Below, piece after piece: positions 8,420-16,557 of a DNA stretch of 64,000 bases. A program made the position numbers and the translations under genes. Every line of letters begins with the position of its first letter. Within the stretch, counting starts at the first letter, position 1. The stretch spans positions 62,001-126,000 of the forward strand of contig NZ_JACYXL010000010.1 of assembly GCF_014842995.1 (NCBI RefSeq). Direction: 5' to 3'. Below the pieces are notes generated by a model, which saw only the letters and a list, made by a program, of their open reading frames with translations, made no database searches and was not told where the DNA came from. This stretch comes from Rhodanobacter sp. 7MK24 (GTDB lineage: Bacteria > Pseudomonadota > Gammaproteobacteria > Xanthomonadales > Rhodanobacteraceae).

Positions 8420-9568
8420 ATGGAGCGCTTGCGCCATGGCTGGCGCGCTTCGCCCTTGCCGGGCTTTTTCGCGTGGTGGGGCGGCGAGCTCGTCCCGTTG
8501 CTGCCGGCGCGCTGGCGCGACGCGCTGGCCGGTGGCACCGGTTGGCACCTGCTGCAACAGGCCGATGGCGACTGGCGCTTGCGCCGGGCCGGCCACGCCG
8601 AGCCGTTGGCGCGCTGGAGCGACGCCCTCGATGCCACCGCGCAACAGGCCGCCTTGGCCGACGCATGGCGAGGCACCGACCCCGAGGATCGCCGGCTTGC
8701 CCTGCTGCTGCCTGCCGACGCGGTGCTGCGCCGTGTGCTGCAACTGCCGCTGGCCGCGCGCGGCAAGCTGCACCAAGTCGCCGGTTACGAAATGGACCGG
8801 CAGACACCGTTCCACGCGACGCAGGTGTATTACGCGGTGCGTGAGCTCGCGCAGCCTGCCGCCGCCGGTCGTTGCGCGGTGGAGCTGCTGGTGATCCGCC
8901 GCGATACGCTCGATCCGCTGCTGGCCCGGCTCAAGACGCTGGGCATCGCCGTGGATGCGGTGGATCTGCCCCAGGGCGCCGGCCGCCTGGGCATCGATTT
9001 GCTGCCGCCGGAGCATGCTTCGCACCGCACCCGTCCGCGCCTGCGCCTGAACATCGCGCTGGCCGCCGCCGCCGTCGTGCTGTTGCTGCTGGCGATGGGC
9101 AGTTGGCTGCACAACCGCGAGGATGCGTTGGCACAGATGCAGGCGCAGGTCGATACGTTGCGCGGCGGCGCGCAGCAGGTGGCCGCGCTGCGCAAGCAAC
9201 TGCAGGATGACGCCGGCGCGGCGGGCTTCCTGGCGCAGCGCAAGGCGCAGCGCCCCACCGTGCTCGGCGTGCTGCTCGACCTCACCAACCGCCTGCCGTC
9301 TACCGCATGGATGGAGCGCTTCAGCCTCGACGACAGCGGGCAGATGGGCTTCCAGGGCCAGAGCCCGCAGGCGGCGAAGCTGCTCGACGCGCTCAAGGGC
9401 TCGACCCTGCTCGACAACGCGAATTTCCAAGGCAGCATCCAATCCGATCCCGCCACCGGCAAGGAGCGTTTCTACATGGTGGCGCAGCTGCACAAGCCCA
9501 CGCCGGAGCGGGCTGCTGGCGGGAAGGGCGATGCCTCCCAGCCGGCCGACAGCGGGAGCACGCCATGA
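8420..9568 (+). CDS. gspL: type II secretion protein GspL (PilN-like)
   Basis: This is an inner-membrane platform protein with a cytoplasmic actin-like N-terminal region that recruits GspE, one transmembrane helix and a periplasmic coiled-coil domain. Here the cytoplasmic part covers about residues 1-205, the helix is NIALAAAAVVLLLLAMGSWL (about 212-231), and a PilN-like periplasmic part follows. I choose ATG 8420 because AGAAGG sits about 7 bases upstream; in-frame ATGs at 8357, 8396 and 8405 would add up to 21 residues and overlap gspK. It ends in an ATGA overlap with gspM. Confidence 0.87.
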   Translation: MERLRHGWRASPLPGFFAWWGGELVPLLPARWRDALAGGTGWHLLQQADGDWRLRRAGHAEPLARWSDALDATAQQAALADAWRGTDPEDRRLALLLPADAVLRRVLQLPLAARGKLHQVAGYEMDRQTPFHATQVYYAVRELAQPAAAGRCAVELLVIRRDTLDPLLARLKTLGIAVDAVDLPQGAGRLGIDLLPPEHASHRTRPRLRLNIALAAAAVVLLLLAMGSWLHNREDALAQMQAQVDTLRGGAQQVAALRKQLQDDAGAAGFLAQRKAQRPTVLGVLLDLTNRLPSTAWMERFSLDDSGQMGFQGQSPQAAKLLDALKGSTLLDNANFQGSIQSDPATGKERFYMVAQLHKPTPERAAGGKGDASQPADSGSTP

Positions 9569-10212
9569 AGGCGCTGAAGCTCACTCCGCGCGACAGCCGC
9601 ATCGCAGCCGTCGGCCTGCTGCTGCTGGCCTTGTTGCTGGCTTACTTCCTGCTGCTGCACTGGTGGTTCGTGGCACCGTTGCGCGACATCGATGCACAGA
9701 TGGACGACCTGCGCGACACGCAGAGCCGCTACGCCGCCGCCATCGCCGAAAAACCGTTGCTGGAAAAAAGCCTGGCCGCGCTGGGCGCGGGCCAGGCTGC
9801 CAGCGACGCCTATCTGCCCGACGACGATCCGAACACCGCCGCCGCCGATCTGATGCAGCGCGTGGTGGATGCCGTGGCCGGGCATACCGAAGGCGGCAGC
9901 TGCAAGGTGACGCAGAAGATGCCGGTGACCAATCCGCAGTCCGCGCCGGATGAGCCGTACCGCAAGGCCGCGGCCAGCATCAACCTGAGTTGCGACATCC
10001 AGCCCCTGGTGGCCGTGCTGCAATCGCTGGAGCAGGGCACACCCTACCTGTTCGTGGACAACCTCAACATCTACCGCAACCCGATTGCCGTGCAAGGCAA
10101 CGGGTTGCCGCTGGAAGTGCAGTTCACCGTCTCCGGCTACGTGCGTCCTGGCAACGGCGGTGCGACCGCGCCGTCGTCGCCCGCGGCAGGGCAGCCTGGA
10201 GAGTCGCCATGA
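9565..10212 (+). CDS. gspM: type II secretion protein GspM
   Basis: This 215-residue bitopic inner-membrane protein partners GspL. An N-terminal cytoplasmic stub (KALKLTPRDSR) is followed by a transmembrane helix (IAAVGLLLLALLLAYFLLLH) and a periplasmic coiled-coil then ferredoxin-like domain, including FVDNLNIYRNPI and the closing beta strand LEVQFTVSGYV. The ATG overlaps the gspL stop and the end overlaps gspN. Sequence identity across GspM families is low, so the call leans on operon position, topology and the terminal strand. Confidence 0.9.
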   Translation: MKALKLTPRDSRIAAVGLLLLALLLAYFLLLHWWFVAPLRDIDAQMDDLRDTQSRYAAAIAEKPLLEKSLAALGAGQAASDAYLPDDDPNTAAADLMQRVVDAVAGHTEGGSCKVTQKMPVTNPQSAPDEPYRKAAASINLSCDIQPLVAVLQSLEQGTPYLFVDNLNIYRNPIAVQGNGLPLEVQFTVSGYVRPGNGGATAPSSPAAGQPGESP

Positions 10213-10898
10213 ATGCTGCCAGCCAACGCCGGCTGACGGCCGTACTCGCGACGCTCGTGCTGTTGCTGGGCGTGCTGTGGTTGACGCTGCTGTTCGGCTT
10301 CGGTCGCGGCGTGCGCTGGGACGCACCGCGCGCCGCGCCTCCTCCTTCCGCGGCCGGCCCGCACACCGGCCTGCCGGCACCGGTGCCGCTGGCGGTGTTT
10401 GCGCCGGTGTGGCAGCAGTCGCTGTTCAGCCCGGATCGCAAGCCTGAAGTGCATGCCGCCAGCGGCGGCAGCAGCCTGGGTGACCTCCAGCTCACCGGCA
10501 TCATCCTCACTCCGCAGCTGCGCATGGCGCTGCTGCACGACAACAACGGCAACCGGGAGCTGCGCCTGCGCGAAGGGCAGTCGCTGCCCGACGGCAGCGT
10601 CAGCGTGATCGAGGTGAAGCAGCGCTCGGTGATCCTCGATTCCCCGCAAGGCCGCACCGAACTGAAGCTGCCGCCGGGCGCGACGATCGATGTCGCGAAG
10701 CCGGTCGCCGGCGCTCCGCCACCACCACCGCCCTCGCCACCGCCGGGTGTCGAGATGATGACGCCGGTGCCGCATCTGCCCGGCCAGATGCCGCCCCAAG
10801 CCAACCCGCAACAGCTCGAACGCCTGCGCCAGCTCAGGGCTGCCGTACTCCAGCACCGCGCGGCCAATCAGGCCGCGAATCCCGAAGGAGCTCACTGA
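10209..10898 (+). CDS. gspN: type II secretion protein N (XpsN-type, GspC-like HR domain)
   Basis: This 229-residue protein has one N-terminal transmembrane helix (LTAVLATLVLLLGVLWLTLLF) and a periplasmic region. The part containing SLFSPDRKPEV, LGDLQLTGIILTPQLRMALL and LREGQSLPDGSVSVIEVKQRSVIL resembles the homology region of GspC, which links the inner-membrane platform to the secretin. A proline-rich tail (about residues 173-182, then Gln-rich) follows. In Xanthomonas the XpsN protein has this position before the secretin and stands in for GspC. There is no separate gspC in the operon. The start overlaps the gspM stop; the stop overlaps the gspD start (TGATG). Confidence 0.85.
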   Translation: MNAASQRRLTAVLATLVLLLGVLWLTLLFGFGRGVRWDAPRAAPPPSAAGPHTGLPAPVPLAVFAPVWQQSLFSPDRKPEVHAASGGSSLGDLQLTGIILTPQLRMALLHDNNGNRELRLREGQSLPDGSVSVIEVKQRSVILDSPQGRTELKLPPGATIDVAKPVAGAPPPPPPSPPPGVEMMTPVPHLPGQMPPQANPQQLERLRQLRAAVLQHRAANQAANPEGAH

Positions 10899-13339
10899 TG
10901 TACCGCCAGTCCACTTCCATGCGTTTGCGGCAGCGCCTCCGGATCAACATGTCGCATGTCGCCGTGCTGGCCGTGTTCGCAGCGCTGTCCGGTTGCGCCA
11001 GCCAGCCGCCCAAGCTCGACGACTCTTCGCTGCAACGCGAGGCGATGGCCGGCACGCATGCGCCGGTGCCAGCGCCGCTGCCGCTCGACAACGACCAGGA
11101 CACCACCACGAACTCCACGGCGCTGCCGCAGATCAGTCGCGGCAGCGGCCAGTTCGTGCATGCCACGGGGCTGGCTACGCCGCGCCCGTCGCCTGCCGGC
11201 CCGAACGGCGTCACCTTCAACTTCGAAAACCAGCCGGTGCAGGCGGTGGTGAAGGCGATCCTGGGCGACCTGCTCAAGAAGAACTACACCATCGTGCCCG
11301 GCGTGCAGGGCAACATCTCCTTCTCCACTTCCGAACCGGTGGACGCCAACCAGGCGCTGCCGATCCTGGAGACCCTGCTGTCGTGGACGAACAACGCACT
11401 GGTCGAGCGCGGTGGCAGCTACGTAGTGTTGCCGGAGAAGGACGCGGTGGGCGGCAACCTGGTGCCCAGCCTCGGCGCAACGGCACCGGCCGGCGGCTTG
11501 CAGGCGCGTCTGTTTCCGCTGCACTACATCGCCGCCGGCGAGATGGAGAAGCTGATCAAGCCGTTCGCGCGGCCCGACGCGGTGCTGCTGGTCGATTCCG
11601 CGCGCAACGTGATCGTGATGTCGGGCACGCCGGATGACCTGGCCAATTACCAGCGCACCGTGAGCACCTTCGACGTGGACTGGCTGCGCGGCATGTCGGT
11701 GGGCGTGTTCAACCTGCAGAACGCCGACGTGGATCAACTGATGCCCAAGCTGGACGAGATGTTCGGTTCCAAGGGCGACACGCCGCTGGCCGGCATGGTG
11801 CGTTTCATCCCGATCAAGCGCACCAACGCGCTGGTGGTGATCAGCACGCAGCCGACCTACGTGGACGAGGTGGGCGATTGGATCGCGCGCATCGACCAGG
11901 GCGGCGGCAACCAGCCGCAGCTCTTCGTGTACAACGTGCGCAACATGAAAGCTTCGGACCTGGCCAAGTATCTGGGGCAGCTCTACGGCAGCAGTTCGGG
12001 TGGCGGTTCCGGTGGCGGCGAAGTCGGACCTGGCCTCACCTCCGGTACCTTGGGCAGCAGCGACAACGCACGCGGCTCGGCCAGCGGCATGGGGAGCACC
12101 GCAGGCAGCTTCGGCAGCAGCAATACCGCGATGGGCGGCCAGAGTGGACTGAACAGCGGCGGTCTCGGCAACACCGGTGGCGGTTTCGGCAGCACGGGCA
12201 GCGCAGGCGGTTTCGGCGGCAGCGGCGCCGGCAACGGCATGACTGGCGGCGCCGCATCCTCCGGCAGCTTCGGCACCGCCAACGCCGGCAACCAGGACCA
12301 GCAGTACACCTCGCAGGACGGCAGCATCCACATCGGTTCGGTGGATTCCAACAATCAGCTGCTGGTGCGCGCGCGGCCCTCGCAGTGGAGCGAGATCGAG
12401 ACCGCGATCAAGCGGCTGGACAACGTGCCGCTGCAGGTGCAGATCGAGACCAGGATCCTCGAGGTCGACCTCACCGGCCAGTTCCAGTTCGGCGTGCAGT
12501 GGTACCTGCAGGGTCTGGCCAACAGCACGCCCACCGGCACCGGCTTCAACGACAACGGTGCCACCAGCATCTATCCGGGTGCGCATCGCCAGATCGCCCT
12601 GGGCCAGGGCACCAATGCGTACGGTGGCCAGCCGTTCTTCTATTCCTTCCTCAGCAGCAACGGCAAGTTCCAGGTGGCGCTCAGCGCGCTGGAGCAGAGC
12701 GGTAACACCAAGACGCTGTCGGCACCGTCGCTGGTGGTACTCAACAACCAGGTGGCGCACATCCAGGTGGGCAACCAGATTCCGGTCAACCAGACCTCCA
12801 TCGTCGCGGGCCTGACCACCGGCACGGGCAGCACCACCACCGCCAGCAACGTCACCTACCTGCCCACCGGCGTGATCCTCAACGTGCAACCGCGGGTCAA
12901 TCCGGGCGGACTCGTCTACCTCAACATCGACCAGCAGGTCAGCTCCACCCAGGGCGCCGCGAACTCGCAGGGCAACTACACCATCGCGCAGCGCGAGATC
13001 GGTACCCAGGTGGCCGTGCAGAGCGGCCAGACCGTGCTGCTCGGCGGCCTGATCCAGGACGAGCAGGACAACACCGACACCGGCATCCCGGGGCTCAACC
13101 GCATCCCGGTGCTGGGGCGCCTGTTCGGCAGCACCAGTCACACCCGCAACCGCACTGAACTGATCGTGCTGATCACCCCGCGGGTGATCCGCGACAGCGA
13201 GGAGGCGCGCCAAATCACCGACGACTACCAGCAAGGCTTCGAATCGTTGAGGCCGCTGTATGCCACGCCGGCAACGAGGGCGGCGACGACTCCGCCGGGA
13301 CCGGCGGCTTCAACGCAGACGGTGCCGTTGCAGCATTGA
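10898..13339 (+). CDS. gspD: type II secretion secretin GspD
   Basis: This 813-residue outer-membrane secretin channel has a lipoprotein-type signal, VLAVFAALSGCAS, predicting acylation at the Cys near residue 34. N0-N3 domains run to about residue 530, and the C-terminal secretin domain contains VPLQVQIETRILEVDL, HIQVGNQIPVNQ, LLGGLIQDEQDN and IPVLGRLFGS, then the closing strand RTELIVLITPRVI. About 100 residues near positions 365-465 are an almost pure Gly/Ser/Ala/Asn linker inserted in a periplasmic domain. The gene is last in the operon and overlaps gspN by two bases. The acylated N terminus suggests the protein either pilots itself or is recognised by the Lol pathway. Confidence 0.96.
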   Translation: MYRQSTSMRLRQRLRINMSHVAVLAVFAALSGCASQPPKLDDSSLQREAMAGTHAPVPAPLPLDNDQDTTTNSTALPQISRGSGQFVHATGLATPRPSPAGPNGVTFNFENQPVQAVVKAILGDLLKKNYTIVPGVQGNISFSTSEPVDANQALPILETLLSWTNNALVERGGSYVVLPEKDAVGGNLVPSLGATAPAGGLQARLFPLHYIAAGEMEKLIKPFARPDAVLLVDSARNVIVMSGTPDDLANYQRTVSTFDVDWLRGMSVGVFNLQNADVDQLMPKLDEMFGSKGDTPLAGMVRFIPIKRTNALVVISTQPTYVDEVGDWIARIDQGGGNQPQLFVYNVRNMKASDLAKYLGQLYGSSSGGGSGGGEVGPGLTSGTLGSSDNARGSASGMGSTAGSFGSSNTAMGGQSGLNSGGLGNTGGGFGSTGSAGGFGGSGAGNGMTGGAASSGSFGTANAGNQDQQYTSQDGSIHIGSVDSNNQLLVRARPSQWSEIETAIKRLDNVPLQVQIETRILEVDLTGQFQFGVQWYLQGLANSTPTGTGFNDNGATSIYPGAHRQIALGQGTNAYGGQPFFYSFLSSNGKFQVALSALEQSGNTKTLSAPSLVVLNNQVAHIQVGNQIPVNQTSIVAGLTTGTGSTTTASNVTYLPTGVILNVQPRVNPGGLVYLNIDQQVSSTQGAANSQGNYTIAQREIGTQVAVQSGQTVLLGGLIQDEQDNTDTGIPGLNRIPVLGRLFGSTSHTRNRTELIVLITPRVIRDSEEARQITDDYQQGFESLRPLYATPATRAATTPPGPAASTQTVPLQH

Positions 13340-13363
13340 TGCGGCACCTTCAAGGAGACGATC

Positions 13364-13465
13364 GTGATGTGCACCTGCCGCTTGTCGTTGTTATCTGTCG
13401 TCTCCCTGTCGATTGCGGCACGTTTACAATCTGTTGACTCATTTAACAGGAGGGAGAGTGCGTAA
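13364..13465 (+). pseudogene. signal-peptide-like stub after gspD
   Basis: A GTG/ATG pair (13364/13367) lies behind AAGGAG and opens a 33-codon frame that starts VMCTCRLSLLSVVSLSIAAR, which looks like the beginning of an exported protein. The frame then enters the ribosome site of the next gene and stops at 13463-13465. The base composition changes at about 13,420 from GC-rich to AT-rich. I read this as the remaining 5' end of a gene formerly downstream of gspD, cut by acquisition of the lipoprotein gene. Confidence 0.4.
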
Positions 13466-13952
13466 ATTACTTATAGTTTGCAGTTTGCTTGCTATGAATG
13501 GATGTGCCTCTATTTTGCAAAGACCAGCAACCGGCCCGTTATATTCGGATGCTGTTCATACGCTTGGGCCAGCGGGCACGGCGTGGATCACTTTTCTTCG
13601 GCCTGTACCCGGCATTGTCTATGCGGGAGAGCCGGCTCAAATTGAAGTAGACGGGACGTCTAAGGGATCGGTAGCGTATCTAGGATTTATGAACCTGGAT
13701 GTGGCCGGCGGAAAACACGAGCTTACGGTTGCTTTCAATGGCAGTTGCAAGGTTGATGTTGAGCTGAAAGAGGGGCAGCACTACTACTTTGAAATCGATG
13801 TTCGTTCCTCAGCAGCGTCTGCCACCTTGGTGGGAGGCTATATCGGTTCCGCATTGGAATCAGCCGGAAAACCATGTGGTGGTGCGTTTAGCGTCAACCC
13901 AGTTCCGGAAGCCGTCGCACTCAGCAAACTATCAAATTTGAGGCAGTCGTAA
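13458..13952 (+). CDS. putative lipoprotein of unknown function (low GC)
   Basis: The frame starting at the GTG at 13458 sits behind AGGAGGG and gives about 164 residues. The N terminus RKLLIVCSLLAMNGCAS is a clear lipoprotein signal with a Leu-x-x-Cys-like lipobox (MNGC). The rest is a compact beta-rich domain (IEVDGTSKGSVAYLGFMNLDVAGGKHELTV) of the kind seen in DUF2846-like surface lipoproteins that carry PEGA-like strands. A small hydrophobic glycine-rich segment (ATLVGGYIGSALES) is near the C terminus. The gene is noticeably more AT-rich than its neighbours, suggesting transfer. The frame extends upstream to 13413, but the ribosome site favours 13458. Function is unknown. Confidence 0.75.
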   Translation: MRKLLIVCSLLAMNGCASILQRPATGPLYSDAVHTLGPAGTAWITFLRPVPGIVYAGEPAQIEVDGTSKGSVAYLGFMNLDVAGGKHELTVAFNGSCKVDVELKEGQHYYFEIDVRSSAASATLVGGYIGSALESAGKPCGGAFSVNPVPEAVALSKLSNLRQS

Positions 13953-14013
13953 CCGTCGCGTAGATTTTGGTAAGGGCCACGAGCACTGATGCAAGCCGAT
14001 ATTATCGCCTTGC

Positions 14014-16524
14014 ATGAATTCGACCCCATCCAGCTTCCCTATCACGCCACTGCTCTCAGACATCCGCGCGTCGCTTGCCGCGACGCCGCGGCTGGTACTG
14101 GAAGCGCCGCCAGGCGCGGGCAAGACCACCCAGGTACCGCTGGCACTGCTTGACGCGCCGTGGCTGGACGGCCGGAAGATCGTGATGCTGGAGCCCCGCC
14201 GCATCGCCGCGCGCGCCGCCGCGCAGTTCATGGCGCGGCAGTTGAACGAGGAGGTGGGGCAGACCGTCGGCTATCGCATCCGCTTCGAGTCGAAGACCAG
14301 TGCGGCCACGCGCATCGAGGTCGTCACCGAAGGCATTCTCACGCGGCTGATCCAGGATGATCCCGAGCTTGCGGGTATTGCAGCGATCCTGTTCGACGAA
14401 TTCCACGAACGCCATCTCGCGGGCGACCTGGGCGCTGCCTTGGCGTTGGACGTGCAGGCCACGCTGAGGCCCGACCTCCGGCTGGTGGTGATGTCCGCCA
14501 CGCTGGACGGCGAGCGTATCGCGCGCTGGCTGGAGGCGCCGCGACTCAGCAGTCCCGGTCGCAGTTTTCCGGTGCGCATCGAGCATCCCCCGGCGCGCAC
14601 GCAGGAAAGCCTGGAACATCACCTCGCGCGCGTGGCGAAGCAGGCGTTGTCGGAGAACGACGGCGACGTGCTGGCCTTTTTGCCGGGGCGGCGCGAAATC
14701 GCCCGGGTGCAGGCGTTGCTGGAAGAAACTCTTTCCCGTCGGGAGGGGGAAGAAAACCTCGAAGTCGTGCCGCTGCACGGCGAGTTGTCGCTGGCCGAGC
14801 AGCAGTGGGCGCTGTCGCCCGCCGAAGCGGGCATGCGGCGCGTCGTGCTGGCCACCAACGTGGCCGAGTCCAGCGTCACCTTGCCCGGTATTCGCGCGGT
14901 GATCGACAGTGGCCTTGCGCGCGAGCCGCGCTTCGATCCGAATTCCGGCTTCACGCGGCTGGAGACGGTGGGCATTTCGCAGGCTTCCGCCGACCAGCGC
15001 GCAGGTCGCGCAGGGCGTGTCGCGGAAGGCGCCGCCTATCGTCTGTGGCCGCAAAGCAAACGGCTGGATCCCGCGCGCACGGCGGAGATCGCGCAAGCGG
15101 AACTCTCCGGCCTTGCGCTGGAACTCGCCGCATGGGGCAGCACCGCATTGCCATGGCTGGATGCGCCGCCCGTCGGCGCGTTGGCGCAGGCGCGCGAATT
15201 GCTGGCGGATCTTGGTGCGCTGGATGACGACGGCCGCATCGCCGCGCTGGGTCGGCGCATGCTGACACTGGGTGCCACCCCGCGTCTGGGCGCGGCCGCG
15301 CTGCGCGCGCCGGACACGTTGCGTGCACTGGTCGCCGACCTGCTTGCGCTGATGGAGGCGCGTTCGCCGCTGCGCGGCGAACAGGCGCGCAGCGACGACT
15401 TCCGCCTGCGCGTGGCTGCACTGCATGCGTGGCGCGACCGTCGTGGCCATGGCGCGGACGCCGGCGCGCTGGCTGCCATCGAACAGGCTGCCAAGGGCTG
15501 GCGCAGGCGTCTGGACGTACGTACGCCTGCCAGCGGCACGCCCGACAGCCATGCCGTGGGCGACCTGCTGCTGCATGCTTTCCCCGACCGCATCGCGCGC
15601 CGCGACGAGGCCAATCCGTTGCGCTACACCTTGTCCAACGGCCGTGGCGCACGCCTGCATGACAACACCGCCTTGCTGGGCGAGCCGTGGCTGGTGGCGC
15701 TCGACCTGCGCTTCGATGCGCGCGACAGCCTGATCCTCGCTGCCGCGCCGTTCGATCCGCGCGTGCTGGAGCGCGACTATCCGCAGCGCTTCGTGCGCGA
15801 ACGCACGCTGCGCTGGAACGAGACCCGTGGTGCGGCGGAAGCGTTCGAGGAATACCGCTACGCCGCCATCGTGCTGGAACGCCGCAGCGTACCAGTGCAG
15901 CCGGAAGACGCCTTGCCCGCCATGCTTGCCGCGATCCGCGGCAAGGGACTGGACGCGCTGCCGTGGAGCGAACACGCACGACGCCTGCGACTGCGCGTGC
16001 AGGCCTTGCGCGAATGGATGCCGGAGCTGGGCCTGCCCGACGTTTCCGACAAGTGGCTGCTCGCAACGCTGGACGACTGGCTGGCACCGTATCTCGGTGG
16101 CAAGCGCAGGCTGGATGCGCTGGAGGCGGAGGAGCTTTCGCAGGCGCTGTCGTCCCTGCTCGACCATGCGCAACGGCAGGCGCTGGATGCCCACGCACCC
16201 GATGCGCTGCTGGTGCCCAGCGGCCAGACGCGCCGACTGGAATACGCGCCCGATGCGCCGCCGGTGCTGGCGGTGAAGCTGCAGGAGCTGTTCGGCCTCG
16301 CCGACACCCCGCGTGTGGGCGGTGGCCGCGTGGCCGTGACGCTGCACCTACAGTCTCCCGCCGGCCGACCGATACAGGTCACGCAAGATTTGCGCAGCTT
16401 CTGGGAGCGCACCTACCCGGAGGTAAGGAAGGAGCTGAAGGGTCGTTACCCGAGGCATCCGTGGCCGGACGATCCCTGGACGGCAACGCCGACGCATCGG
16501 GCCAAACCGCGCGAGCGGAACTAG
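14014..16524 (+). CDS. hrpB: ATP-dependent helicase HrpB
   Basis: This 836-residue DEAH-family helicase is of the HrpB type, a bacterial relative of DHX-type RNA helicases. Motif I is APPGAGKTTQVP (about residue 31-42), motif Ia LEPRRIAARA, motif II DEFHER, motif III MSATLD, and motif VI ASADQRAGRAGR; an OB-fold-like HrpB_C region forms the end (WERTYPEVRKELKGRYPRHP). The Cys-free DEFH box, rather than DEAH, is typical for HrpB. The cellular substrate of HrpB is not well established. It is a stand-alone gene here; spacing to the next gene is short but that gene is unrelated. Confidence 0.94.
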   Translation: MNSTPSSFPITPLLSDIRASLAATPRLVLEAPPGAGKTTQVPLALLDAPWLDGRKIVMLEPRRIAARAAAQFMARQLNEEVGQTVGYRIRFESKTSAATRIEVVTEGILTRLIQDDPELAGIAAILFDEFHERHLAGDLGAALALDVQATLRPDLRLVVMSATLDGERIARWLEAPRLSSPGRSFPVRIEHPPARTQESLEHHLARVAKQALSENDGDVLAFLPGRREIARVQALLEETLSRREGEENLEVVPLHGELSLAEQQWALSPAEAGMRRVVLATNVAESSVTLPGIRAVIDSGLAREPRFDPNSGFTRLETVGISQASADQRAGRAGRVAEGAAYRLWPQSKRLDPARTAEIAQAELSGLALELAAWGSTALPWLDAPPVGALAQARELLADLGALDDDGRIAALGRRMLTLGATPRLGAAALRAPDTLRALVADLLALMEARSPLRGEQARSDDFRLRVAALHAWRDRRGHGADAGALAAIEQAAKGWRRRLDVRTPASGTPDSHAVGDLLLHAFPDRIARRDEANPLRYTLSNGRGARLHDNTALLGEPWLVALDLRFDARDSLILAAAPFDPRVLERDYPQRFVRERTLRWNETRGAAEAFEEYRYAAIVLERRSVPVQPEDALPAMLAAIRGKGLDALPWSEHARRLRLRVQALREWMPELGLPDVSDKWLLATLDDWLAPYLGGKRRLDALEAEELSQALSSLLDHAQRQALDAHAPDALLVPSGQTRRLEYAPDAPPVLAVKLQELFGLADTPRVGGGRVAVTLHLQSPAGRPIQVTQDLRSFWERTYPEVRKELKGRYPRHPWPDDPWTATPTHRAKPRERN

Positions 16525-16557
16525 CGACCCGCGGCATGGCGCAAGGCCAGGACGGCC

